This document shows, piece after piece, positions 36,613 through 47,510 of a stretch of 64,000 nt of DNA. This DNA comes from Rotaria socialis. Lineage: Eukaryota > Rotifera > Eurotatoria > Philodinida > Philodinidae. The position numbers and the translations under genes were made by a program. The notes below the pieces were generated by a model, which saw nothing but the letters and a program-made list of their open reading frames with translations, ran no database searches and was not told the origin of the DNA. The first letter of the stretch is position 1. The number at the start of each line of letters is the position of its first letter. Location of the stretch: the NCBI GenBank assembly GCA_905331475.1, contig CAJNYU010000909.1, positions 33,948 through 97,947 of the forward strand, in the 5' to 3' direction.

Positions 36613-36768
36613 AGTAACGCTGGTACGTTTACGTTAATTTAAAATTAACGTTTGCTATAACCGTTAATATTAATGAATTAACGCTTTGAGCAAAACTGTT
36701 AGCCGTTGATATTAACGGTTAACTCTTTGAGTTAATTAACGGCGTTAATTAACTCGCATTAAATTAAA
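36613..36768. repeat. Patch of inverted TTAACG motifs
   Basis: ACGTTAA/TTAACG occurs at least seven times in both orientations within about 155 bases, including ATTAACGGTTAA and TTAATTAACGGCG. This looks like a degenerate miniature element or satellite remnant. Confidence 0.5.
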
Positions 36769-37088
36769 TGGTTCACCTCTAGTTGAAAGTGTTCATACAT
36801 TAGGCTAGCTTTTAGCTCAGTATCAATAAAATATTGTGATTCGTTCATTGTATCAAGAGAAACAGACATTGAACTATAAAATATTCTTAAGAATTACATG
36901 ATTAGTTTACTATAATGAAATTGTTACCTCCAACTCTTAAGAATATCAATGCTGAATTTCGATTTCGAAAATAACCATTTTAAATTCTATATGTTACTTA
37001 TTCTATCTTAAAACACGTATACAATAAAAGAAGAATTCTGCTAATAATATCAAACGAATGCATTTTCGGTTTTTGCACATGCTAGTAC

Positions 37089-37406
37089 ACGGCTTGTCCA
37101 AACGTAACGCTGTGACACGTTCTTTTGTCGGCCAAATGAGAGCGAAAACTTAATAGACCATTTTGTAGAGAATCAAATTCTGCATCGAATGGTGTATTAC
37201 TCTGCATTTTTGTTTTTAATTTATTGGTTAGAAAATTGAAAATACGATTTTTGACAGCTTTAAAACCCGATTGTTTTTAAGAAAAAAAGTTCAAATTCAC
37301 AACCAGCGAAAAAACTGTATCAGAAAGTACGCTTAGATTTGTCTATATCGAAAGAAATTTTTTTTAAGCTTGGTCAGCGAAGGATCGCGTTATGAGGATA
37401 AGCCGT
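37089..37406. mobile_element. Candidate 318-base miniature inverted-repeat element
   Basis: ACGGCTTGTCCAAACGTAACGC at the left resembles the complement of the right end GCGTTATGAGGATAAGCCGT (complement ACGGCTTATCCTCATAACGC). The match is imperfect in the middle. No clear target duplication was found and there is no coding frame. Confidence 0.4.
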
Positions 37407-38873
37407 ACAAGACTTTGTAGAGTATAGAGATGAGCGCTGATATTCACTTTCTCACTCGCATATCTTAATTTCGTTTTAGGAACTTTAATTCAGTGATTTC
37501 TAAGTCTCAAATCTGTAGGCTTTTGCTGAACTGAAGTCGAATAAGGAGAATAAACGACGCAGCAAATCATCGAGATGAATAAAATAATTGTGTTATAATT
37601 CATATTGTTTATCAACCGAATTGCTTGATATTCGTTAAGCAATGCAACTTTTATCTTCAATTATGAAATTGATATAAGCTAGCTGCAACTCTTATGATAG
37701 CCTACTATTGCAAGCTTCCTGCGCCACGCCACCTTCTGTTTTGTTTGATTCATTGGTTGAAATAAATACGTCAATCGTGTTTTTTTTTCTTCCGTATGTT
37801 AGTTATTTCACAATATTGTGAGCATGGTGAGAAAGATCCAAAACATGATCTACTGTGCAAAATATAAGAGACGACGGTGAAAAGAGCCATACACATTACA
37901 TTGTCGGTTTTTTTCAGCTGGTAAGTATTCAGGAAAGAGAACTGTTAGCCTTTATATGTTGCTGGTAAGCATGACAGATGCTTTTGTTTCGAGCGATTAC
38001 TCATAAACTTGAGCAACATTTATGAAATATAGAAAGTAGCTTTAACAGTAGTGATTGATTGTATCACTCATGTAAAACTGCAAACGTTGAACTGAAGCAT
38101 TAAGGAGCTCCCCTCTCCCTAGAAAAACAAATGTCGGCTTTTTAAAGAAAAACGGAAATAGATTTTCATATTATCGCAAGTTGCAGCTAGCTCATCTCTT
38201 TCCGAAGATTTATAAATCTTTGACAAATCGGCAGATTCCAGTAGACATTCGAAAAGAATTTCTTCATCCATCTACCTCATTTTTACATCTTATTTTACGT
38301 TCTTCTAAAAAAACGAATTCCCATCAACAAAATTGAAACTTCTCGGATCTAATCTAAGATTTATGCCATGCTTTCGTTTGATTTTAAAGGTGTAATTGAG
38401 AGTCAACTTTTTACCGAACATATTTGCTATAATTGATTCATTTGTTGAGAATACTGAGATTTTGCGTTGTCAAGTGGCTTTTTTTTGCACTATTCTGACA
38501 TCATTCACAGCACAATAGTCATAGATATGCAGTAGAAATAGGAAATAAATGTCAAAGTTCTTTTCGATAGAAACTTACGCACTGTGGCTATAGCTTTAAT
38601 TGAAAACTGTCGTGAATTCTACGTCTGTTTTAATAACAAAGTTATACTTATCCAACGAAAGGCTAGAAATAAACTATATATTAACTGCAAATCAAGTCTA
38701 CTTTAACATATCACGGTGAATTTTTTACAATAGGTGATTCTTAATAAGATTACTTATCCTTCGAAATTTCGCCCAATTGAATTATCGTCAGCGGTAAAAT
38801 TGTTGTGAGAATGGAACCGTAAGTGATAATCATATCTACATGTTGTTTTCTAGTATTGAACGTCGATAGTAGC

Positions 38874-40884
38874 ATGTCTTCTAAGAATTTATCAGCTCAA
38901 ATGGGCCCTATCTATCGCATTCCACCGTACTATTATTTACACGTATTAGACCAGAATACAAGTGTAACACGATTAGAAATTGGTCCAAAAAAGTTTTTTA
39001 AACAAGATAATGAAACAATAGTATTTGGACCTGACCAAATGATCACGTTAGCACCAAGACACTATTGTGTTGTTGAAAATCCTGTTGTGAAAAATGAAAA
39101 TGGTCAAGCACAATTCGATAAGAATGGCCAAGTGAAATTGTCATATGGTAGTCTTGACGTTCGGCTAGAACAAGATTATAAAGAACCATTTCCATTGTAT
39201 CCTGGCGAAGTTTTAAATCAAGTACGTAGAATAAAATTATTGAAAATATTATTCAATAATATATGTTAATATTGTTCAAGGCTCCCACACGTTTGAAATA
39301 TGCCGGCGCTAATTCAGCATTAAGGTTAAAAGCTGTTTTAGACTTTGATGACAACGGAGAGCAACGCAAAGCTGGTGATGAATGGCTATTCGAAGGACCA
39401 GGTAACTAATTTATTTGAATGACGATATATTTAGTCTATGAATCTATTGTTTCGATTTGTTAGGTACGTATACACCACGCAAAGAAGTGTCAGTTGAAGA
39501 ACATATTTCGGCTACGGTGATTGGTACAAATCAAGCCGTAAAATTGACGGCGAAAAAAGAGCTCATCGATCGTACGGGGCAGCGTCGTGTAGCAGGCGAA
39601 AGCTGGTTAGTAAAACAAGTGGGTGCCTATTTGCCATTGGCTTATGAAATGGTAGTGAGCACTGAAAATGCCTATGTTGTGACAGATAAAAGAGCTCTGC
39701 ATTTACGTGCCCTTAAAACATTCATTGATGATTTTGGCCAGACTAGAAACAATGGTGACGAATGGCTAATCACGAAAGAACAAACTGAAACACATATTTT
39801 GAATGTCTACGAACAGCTTGTAGCGATTATTGATATGAAAACACTAAATTCAAGACAATATTGCGTTATTTTAAATCCATTTTCAGGTAAGAGCGTGTGT
39901 GATCATATTAAGATCGAGTCATAATGCTTTCTATTTTGATTTTTGAAGCTGATGGTAAAAATCAATTTGGCAAGAGGAAACTAGTCGTTGGTGAAAAATC
40001 CTTTTTTCTACAACCCAATGAGCAGATGGAGAAAGGAATTCAAGATGTGTTCATTCTATGTGGAGATGAAGGTGTTGTAGTCAAATGTATCGAATCGTTT
40101 CAAGATGAAATAGATAATGTAATCCGTGTACCAGGTAAGAGAAAAGAATTTGATTGAAGTTCCAGTGTAGATAAACTAGCAATCGCTAGATTCTATCTAG
40201 ACAAAAGTTGAACGCATCGTATAAATTTATGAATACTGTTTTGAATAAATTTAAGGTGAACAATGGGTAGTGAGAGGGCCAAGAGAGTATATACCGCCCG
40301 TTCAAGTCGAAGTATTACAAAAAAGAAAAGCCATACCTTTGGGTAGGTGAACTACTTGTTAATATTTTGCCTATTTAGTATATACTTTTCTAGATGAAAA
40401 CGAAGGTATCTATGTTCGAAACTTGATAACTGGTCGTGTTCGTGCCGTCATTGGTAATCCATATATGTTAACACAAGATGAAGAACTATGGGAAAAAGAA
40501 CTACCAGTTGGAATAGAAGAGTTCCTTCGACGAGATTCTCTGTTTGAAAAATCTACCAGAACAACTGCAACGTCATCGTCGCAAACGACAAAACGTGAAA
40601 AATCTAAAGTAGTCACATATCGAGTTCCGCAAAATCAAGCCGTACAAGTCTATGATTACAAAGCCAAAACTCCAAGAATTATCTTTGGACCAGAATTAGT
40701 CATGTTAGGACCAGATGAACATTTTACATATATAAATCTTTCTGGATCTCTTATTGTTTCTTTACTTTCGCTTGTATTTCTGTCTATACTTTTGGTCCTG
40801 AGACGATTTGTGACTAACAAACGAATTTTCTTTCCGTCTATTTTTGCATTGATATTATGCTTTTTTCTACGCCGTTATATTTAA
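38874..40884 (+). CDS. Major vault protein, truncated before the shoulder domain, with hydrophobic tail; six exons
   Basis: Major vault protein builds the shell of the vault ribonucleoprotein particle. Exons are 38874-39221, 39281-39401, 39464-39886, 39949-40134, 40256-40342 and 40394-40884. All phases agree and all introns are GT-AG, giving 551 residues against about 860 in full-length family members. The N-terminal nine-repeat barrel region is recognisable throughout: [82 protein letters not shown] and ENEGIYVRN. After [15 protein letters not shown], where relatives run into the shoulder, the frame gives about 50 strongly hydrophobic residues ([18 protein letters not shown], then a second hydrophobic run) and a stop. 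The shoulder, cap helix and cap ring are missing. It is either a degraded 3' end or a membrane-anchored variant. Confidence 0.85.
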
Positions 40885-41838
40885 TAAACGAAATAGGAAT
40901 TATTGAATACAAAACATACTACCACTTGATAGTAGCGATTGATTTACCTTTCGGTTATTGAGTATGTAAAGTAAAATTGAAAATATGTATGTCGAAAATA
41001 GCTTATTCGGCGAAATAAAAGCTCCCTTGAAGACACGAGTAGATGCATCGGTTGACATGAATGTTGATTTTGTCTTATATCCTGAGGAATGAGAAAATAT
41101 TTGTAAGTTTTCGTTGAAACTGAATCATCCTGTATATACTGTTTTCGCTTAAATACTATGACATTCCATGAAAAATTCTTTGGAAAACTAACAATTAGTG
41201 CTTCTCGCTTTCATTTCCGCTCTTCTATGCAGAATTTGTTTTACTCGCCCAACAGATACAACAATGAAATCTATCGAATATTTTCAATATTTGAGGCTAT
41301 ATGTTTACGTGGGCCATGATAGAATTGAGTTGTATCTCGGCGCAATCACCTTATCGAACTTCAAACTAATGTTGTGTTGTGGTAAGAAAATCATTTAACA
41401 CCAGTGCTATACTGTCAGAACAATAATATAAGAGTGAACCGCGATTAGCTCCTCTAAAACATTATCAATTAACTAACACAAAAGATCTCTCTTTAGATGA
41501 CAATATAAAATGGAATATTTTCCGTTAGCCCGTTATCATTCATATTTGCTTACTCCTATAGTTCTATGTAACATGCTGGATGTTGACATATTTCGAGTAA
41601 TTAAAATTTATAAATGGCAGCTTTACAATTCAAATTGTTTAGATTCATGAGAATATATTCAACTGACAGCAATTTACTAAGCAGATATCTGAACATCAAC
41701 TCGTCAAGATAACCCGTGTATAGATTTTCGTCTTGTAAACACGTTGATCATTGATATCATTATACAGGAAGTTAATTTTGATCAAAAGAATAAATGTTGT
41801 TCCTATGGTTAAAATTAACTTTCATGTATCGAAAGATA
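40885..41838. other. Region downstream of the truncated vault gene
   Basis: I looked for the missing shoulder and cap exons of the vault protein here and saw none. AT-rich, and the frame at 41198-41398 has no domain. Confidence 0.45.
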
Positions 41839-41840
41839 TA

Positions 41841-43051
41841 TAAAGTGGAGGCCAAAATTTTAAGGCACTTTTTGTATTTTATCAATATTGTCGTTGTTGA
41901 AGAACAGAAAACGTTTAAAACATAGATCATTAGATGCAGTATTGAACGGGCTACATGTTGGTATAAATAGTTCTGAAAAACTATTGGCTCTGATAATTAA
42001 ATATTAATTATTAATTATTATTATTAATTAACAGTTATAGAATAATATTGTCATAATTTTCGGTTTTAAAGTACACAAGAAGAAAGATCGTTGAAAACTA
42101 AACAAAATGATATGTTTTTGTTTTACAACAATCGGTCTTAATACAAATTTTTAAGCACTCCTTTAGAAACTAATTAATAATATATTAGTAATGAAGAAAA
42201 TTGAGCTTTAAGGAAAAGTCCCAAAGCTCTGGAAAACACTGAACTTTGCAGAGCAGAGTTTGTTCTATCGAACAAGACTTACCGACATTTTTTAGTATGC
42301 GCTATCCAAGAGATATAGCATGTTGAAAATAGTTTAGCAAAACCCAGCCGAAAAATAGCTAGGAATCATGGCTGAAATAACTGATAAACATTGAAAACAT
42401 TGTGCAATTTGAAGATTGCACCGTAAAAAACGGTGCTAGTTCTCGTGTGATAGAGCAAACTCTGCTCTGCAAAGTTCAGTGTTTTCCAGAGCTTTGGGAC
42501 TTTTCCTTAAAGCTCAATTTTCTTCATTACTAATATATTATTAATTAGTTTCTAAAGGAGTACTTAAAAATTTGTATTAAGACCGATTGTTGTAAAACAA
42601 AAACATATCATTTTGTTTAGTTTTCAACGATCTTTCTTCTTGTGTACTTTAAAACCGAAAATTATGACAATATTATTCTATAACTGTTAATTAATAATAA
42701 TAATTAATAATTAATATTTAATTATCAGAGCCAATAGTTTTTCAGAACTATTTATACCAACATGTAGCCCGTTCAATACTGCATCTAATGATCTATGTTT
42801 TAAACGTTTTCTGTTCTTCAACAACGACAATATTGATAAAATACAAAAAGTGCCTTAAAATTTTGTCCGCTGGACAAAATCTGTTACTGTCATAAAAATC
42901 GAATCAATTAACAGTTGATGTTTTCGATATAATAGATTTGTGGTTCGTCTCGACAGCTATCGAAATCACTACTTGGATGTTGATTAAAAGCGATCTTTGG
43001 TGAAGAAAAATGAAAAACAAAAAGTGCCTTAAAATTTTGGCCTCCACTTTA
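41841..43051. mobile_element. Tc1/mariner-like fold-back element, 1211 bases
   Basis: The ends are perfect inverted repeats, beginning TAAAGTGGAGGCCAAAATTT and continuing through AAGGCACTTTTTG (about 34 bases). TA flanks both ends (41839-41840 and 43052-43053), as expected for the Tc1/mariner superfamily, whose ends have this CAGTGG-like GGCCAAAATTTT look. No transposase frame is present. A third copy of the inner part of the terminal repeat ends at 42865. The element may therefore have arisen by one copy inserting in, or recombining with, another. Confidence 0.8.
41853..42865. repeat. 417-base inverted repeat arms around a 179-base spacer
   Basis: The left arm is 41853-42269 and the right arm 42449-42865, both 417 bases. 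They are near-identical in opposite orientation over their whole length; mismatches are single bases, such as the A/G in AGCACTCC versus AGTACTCC. The spacer 42270-42448 holds a small hairpin (GCACCG…CGGTGC). Just past the right arm, ATTTTGTCC and GGACAAAAT form another hairpin. Confidence 0.9.
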
Positions 43052-43209
43052 TAATGATCAATTGTTTTAATAAAATTTGAGTCAAAAATTTATACAAAGA
43101 CAATTTAAAAATAAATCTATTATTTATAGTCAATAAATATATATTTATTGATGTTCAAAACGTTTTCACAAAAATGAATCTTGTTTGAGCATGTTCAATT
43201 GCTTTTAAT

Positions 43210-43701
43210 TTAGTGTCGTTGTATTAAAGTGTTCAGAACATTTTCTAAGTGTTCTAATTGTTGTTTCAGTTCTCTATTTTCCCTGAGCACTTCGGACAGT
43301 GCTGGTCTTAATGGTTCAAATACACATTGTTGCATATGGCCATTTAAATCTTCACGCACACCACGCCATGGGCATTTGATATCGGCGGCTTCACAAGCTA
43401 CTAAGGCTCGTCTACAGGATTGACTTGCATGTGTTGATAGACTACCTCGTGGAATGTTTTCTTCTCGACATTGTGTACAGATAACCAGGAGGCCATTCAA
43501 CATCTCTAATACAATCCTCTCTTCAATTGCAGTTAATGTACCCGCTTGATACGACAAATTTCCCGTGAAACATGCTCGGCAACCATGTCTTCCATCTGTT
43601 GTGTTTACTGGATCTACAAATGGGTGGTGACAAATACAGCAAAGAAGAAAAGGGTTGATTGATTGATTGGGCATGTATACATAAGGATGTTCGAATGCCA
43701 T
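43210..43701 (-). CDS. RING/TRAF-type zinc-finger protein with C-terminal coiled coil
   Basis: 163 residues in one exon. An N-terminal RING-like finger (about residues 20-80) has CCICHHPFVDPVNT, GCRACF and ICTQC; the order C-x2-C … C-x2-C … C-x2-C resembles a degenerate RING. A TRAF-type zinc finger follows, with SCRRALVACEAADIKCPWRG and HMQQC at about residues 90-130. The last 30 residues (LRENRELKQQLEHLENVLNTL) form a leucine-heptad coiled coil. TRAF-like proteins of this layout act as ubiquitin ligases or adaptors, but the MATH/TRAF-C domain is absent. It lies about 160 bases from the fold-back element. The RING lacks one clear ligand pair, so E3 activity is uncertain. Confidence 0.75.
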   Translation of the reverse strand: MAFEHPYVYMPNQSINPFLLCCICHHPFVDPVNTTDGRHGCRACFTGNLSYQAGTLTAIEERIVLEMLNGLLVICTQCREENIPRGSLSTHASQSCRRALVACEAADIKCPWRGVREDLNGHMQQCVFEPLRPALSEVLRENRELKQQLEHLENVLNTLIQRH

Positions 43702-45497
43702 TGTAATGATGTGCTTACGAATAGACTGCGAGACAAGTGATGAAAATTTGTTACGAAAAGGTTTGAATGATGTTTAGATAATATTTTTTGTGGATCTATA
43801 CCGGTATATATATTATTTTTCACTCTTATCTTATTACTAATTACATAGTGCATGTGACTTTTCTCGCTCGATCTACATGAGAGAAAGATTCTTTACGCGT
43901 TACTGCTAATGTCATTGTTATCAACAGGAGCTTGTTATTATTCATGCTTATTCAAACAAATCCTGCTCGTTCGTCGAAGAAAACAAATTTTCGTTATTTA
44001 CTTCAACGGTAAAATCCAAACGAGTGACTAATTGTTGCGAAAGAAGCTCTAAATAGAAATAAAGAAATTTAGTAACCAGCTAGATATTTCCTACTCTGAT
44101 AATTATAAACTTTTTATTTCGAAACCGTTTTCGCGTAAATATCCAGTCAAAGTGAATCAAGACTCTAACTGAAATCAACAAGTTACCATATCAAAACCTA
44201 CTAAGAAATTATATCTTTGTTTTTATTGGCCTGTATGTTCCTTGTTGATAGGCAATTAATTGAACCGTTGATGCTCTTGCTCTATTAGCATAATTTGTAT
44301 CCTTCGGATGCAATGATATGAATGATCCGTGTAGTCTTTTATGTGTTTTACATTGGTGACGTAGTTCTCTTTCATAGTTAATGAAGAAATTAATAATTAT
44401 TTCGACAAAATATTGACAAATCAACAATGAAGAAGACAACAGCTTGAAGGTTACGCGTCAAACAGCCGCAATACATACTATGTATTACACTTTTGATTCA
44501 TAGAATAATAAAAGATATGAAAATTTTTCTACCACCACCATACTGTTCGAACCATAATTCATTGGTGCAATGTAGAAAAACAACAATCTCTACAAAAATT
44601 AGATTCACTTTTAATCCAAGGAAGGATTCATTCAAAGTGTTGACGATGTTTACATTTTTTACTACTGCAATTTTTTTATTCTTCTACTCTTACTATGTTT
44701 TATTAGTAGCGATTAACCCAGCTATTATTACTGTAGTTTCCACGGAAGGTTGATGAACCAATGATGAGTGGCATGATTAGTCTCTGGAGTCATATATATA
44801 CTTTACTATAGAGAGTATTTATATTCAGTAGCTTATCGTTGAAAACAATACAAATCATGCAACGCAACCCGTTGGATCTAACAAAATAGTTGCATTGCTT
44901 TCAGTATTGGTTCCCATGTTCTAGAAGGAAATCATTATTTTAAATATCTATCATCGCTCGTTACATAGCAAGTACTCGCTTATAAAATTTAACACTCTGA
45001 AGTTCGAACTGTTACAAGTTTTCCTACAGACATCAGATGATGCCATCAGGGATTCAGAACGTCGACATGATTATTATTCACTTCAACATGTAGGTACACC
45101 CATAGACACTTCTGTTTGATGTGAGGCGAATTCAGAACGAAGACAAGCTTGAGAAAATTGATGATGCTGACACATAACTACTTATTTTCTACGCAGTACC
45201 ATATCTATGAGTGTGAGTTATTTGTTCAATTTCGATTGCGTTTATTTGTTCTCAATAAAGAAAACTTTCAAGTTCGATGCCTTTTCTTTCCGGAGCTGAA
45301 AGCATTATCGATTGGATTATCATATCGAGTTCGGCATCGAGCGTTGCCTATATCGCTTTGAAATCATGACTTATTGTTTATAAATAAAGCGTCGTTGAAA
45401 ACAGGAAAATATCTTGTAAAAAAAACTACTAAATAAGTGCCATCGAATTATAACATATAGCAGCACCTAGAATCCAAAATAGTTTTGGTTTGTTTCT
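43702..45497. other. Intergenic stretch with unassigned small frames
   Basis: 44209-44439 (-) encodes 76 residues with an NYANRARAS segment that faintly recalls the end of a kinesin motor, too weak to call. 44493-44753 (+) encodes 86 residues ending in a hydrophobic segment, with no family. A possible orphan terminal exon lies at 45030-45119 (listed). Confidence 0.35.
45030..45119 (+). other. Possible orphan terminal exon
   Basis: After a good acceptor (TTTTCCTACAG), 29 protein-like codons begin TSDDAIRDSERRHDYYS, end GTPIDTSV and reach a stop. The end would fit a class I PDZ ligand. I could not find convincing upstream exons, so it may be chance or a remnant. Confidence 0.2.
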
Positions 45498-46148
45498 ATG
45501 TACAGCACTGTCTTCATATTGTTTGTTGTGTGTGCCTCTACTAATGCTGTTCCAGAAACTGGAGGATCCAATGATATTAACTCAGCTGAAATGAAAGCCG
45601 CAGTTTGTGTCGGTGTCTGTCGTATGTTTAACAGGATATATATATATATATTAGTTAAAGAATAGTCTAACTTATCATTTCTTTTCCATTAGCCGACGTG
45701 ACTGTTGTCAAAACTACTGTATGTTTCTCGGGTGATAGTTGACTACTGTTGGGTGGCGCGCGTCGACTAGCAATTAGTAAAGTGAACAATGGTGATAGGG
45801 TGTTGGCTTTTGATGGTTCAAAGCTAGTGAACAGCGAAATGATTTTGATGCTTGAAAGTAATTGATACAGGTAAGGTAAATCAATTGAAGTTTTCGAAAC
45901 TAATAGGTAAATTATGATCTGACCTATATTTGTTATTTCAGCTACGTTGTATACATTACAAACTAAATCTAACCATACAATCCGTTTAACTGGAGAGCAC
46001 TTGATCCGAATTGTCTCCGATACTGGAATGCTCACATACGTACATACCGGCTGAACGAGTGAAGCCTCATCGTGATGCTCTTTTTGTTCTATCTGAAAAT
46101 CGACGTCTCATCATTATCATTAGTCATTGCAACATGAAGCGAGAATAA
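45498..46148 (+). pseudogene. Hedgehog-type Hint (autoprocessing) domain gene, broken
   Basis: Hint domains cleave themselves at an N-terminal cysteine. Exon 1 (45498-45621) encodes a signal peptide (MYSTVFILFVVCASTNA) and a short secreted piece. The junction to exon 2 (45693-45857) is in phase and brings in CFSGDS, the usual Hint start with its cysteine. An in-frame TGA follows at once, and behind it the domain continues (LAISKVNNGDRVLAFDG). Exon 3 (from 45942) joins in phase and reads TLYTLQTKSNHTIRLTGEHL, then stops (TGA) after YVHTG. The expected continuation (PAERVKPHRDALFVLSENRR) lies in the next frame up to a stop at 46146. One nonsense codon and one frameshift indicate a pseudogene. 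No hedgehog signalling domain precedes it. Confidence 0.7.
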
Positions 46149-47510
46149 AATAGGATACCATATCCCGCTCACTATGACAAATAATAAAACCTCATCGATT
46201 TCATGAAATAATGCAAAGTTTTGTTTCTCTCTCTCTCTCTCTGTCTCTATAAGTACAATCATAGTGAATACTGTTCTGGCTAGCTGCTTCAGTAACATAA
46301 ATAGCCGTTGAATAGACCACGTTTCGATGGCACGATTACGATTCTATCATACCTTGTCACGGTCTGTTCCATTTATTCAGCCCTGGGATGGCGGAAGACA
46401 CAAGTCGGAACAAGATGGTTTACACTGGGCACCATATATCATGCTCAAAGTGGCTACACAATTTTGTCCATCTATGTTAAATGTCCCCCTTAAGAATACG
46501 AATGACTCACAACTAAAGTAATAACTACACATAGATTTTAAAAAGGCATGCATTGTATTTTCGATTATATTCAATAGAAATCAATAATTCAGATTAAATC
46601 AAATACTAGTCGACTAAACACCAATTAAACGTAACGTTAAAGCTTGATATTCGTGATCATCGTATCTAAACATATCAGCTCAATAAAATATTCGGTAAAT
46701 GAATCTCTTACTCATAGTACAGGATTCATACAAATTTATCTTTTTATAATAATTACTAATTTTACAACTATCAGGAACAACCTTAGACCTAGTAGATAGC
46801 AGAGAAATATTTAATAAGTTTTGAATTTTGAAAACAAAACGTAGAAGTTTCTCAATACACCATAAGTACTATTACAATCTTTCAATGCGTAATATTGAAA
46901 GTTACGTTTTATGATCAACTATCAACGTAGCCAGAAATAGATTTATGACATTTGTAAAAGCGATCAATTTTTATTGTTTATATGATTATAAAAGTAAAAG
47001 TTAGTGCTGTTAGACGTAAATTCAATAGTGAAACATCCCGCGTAAGCAATAGCCAGTCATATTCGCTAGCCTTTTCTCTAAATGCACCAGTAATCTTATA
47101 CTAGATTGGAAAATAAAATCTACGCATCTATAATCGTTGTTGTTGAATGCTCTTGTATAACTTTTATGACTTAGTTGCTTTTGCAGCGTCTGCAAACGTA
47201 TACCATTGTTAAAAATACCTCGTTGGTTTAGTCTTGCCAATAGATAATTGGACAATTCTCTATAGCAAAGCATCTTATCATTATAACTTGTGCATAAATA
47301 GAAGATGCCACATGTAGTCGAATGATAACTCGCTGTCTTTTCTTTACTCTTGTCTATCAAGAACACAAAGCACACCCAGTCTAGCAGAGACAACTAATAC
47401 ACCTTGATATTCATATCTTGTTCCTTTAGATAACTCTTATTTCATATTGCTTTTCAGGCATTGTTACCTACCATTTAATTTGGTGGTTAATATTTAAAAA
47501 AAATAAAACG
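46149..47510. other. Intergenic, with CT microsatellite and repeats of no known type
   Basis: Between the Hint pseudogene and the mannosidase. A CT dinucleotide run lies at about 46224-46246. A possible gene remnant lies at 46327-46521 (listed). The frame at 47022-47393 (minus) has no domain. Confidence 0.4.
46327..46521 (+). pseudogene. Possible PC-esterase-like fragment
   Basis: An ATG frame of 64 residues contains SEQDGLHWAPYIMLKVATQF. The DG[LI]HW motif recalls the C-terminal catalytic block of PC-esterase (FAM113/GDSL-like) proteins. No upstream GDS-type block was found, so at best this is the 3' remnant of such a gene. Low confidence. Confidence 0.25.

Larger units (their letters stand above)
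36374..38873. other. Intergenic stretch with repeat remnants
   Basis: No gene was recognised between the hydroxylase and the vault protein. It contains a TTAACG-rich repeat patch and a candidate inverted-repeat element (both listed). A GT donor at 38821 and an AG at about 38852 lie just before the vault start and may mark a 5' UTR intron. Confidence 0.45.

Noticed and set aside
38823..38873. Upstream extension of the vault protein frame
   Set aside because: It begins with GTG, and the segment looks like an intron end (TTTTCTAG). The ATG at 38874 matches the family N-terminus.
44209..44439. Possible kinesin motor end (NYANRARAS)
   Set aside because: A single short resemblance, with no other kinesin motif on either side.
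45667..46035. 122-residue minus-strand frame
   Set aside because: It lies antisense to the Hint pseudogene, whose plus-strand splice phases and motifs explain the sequence.
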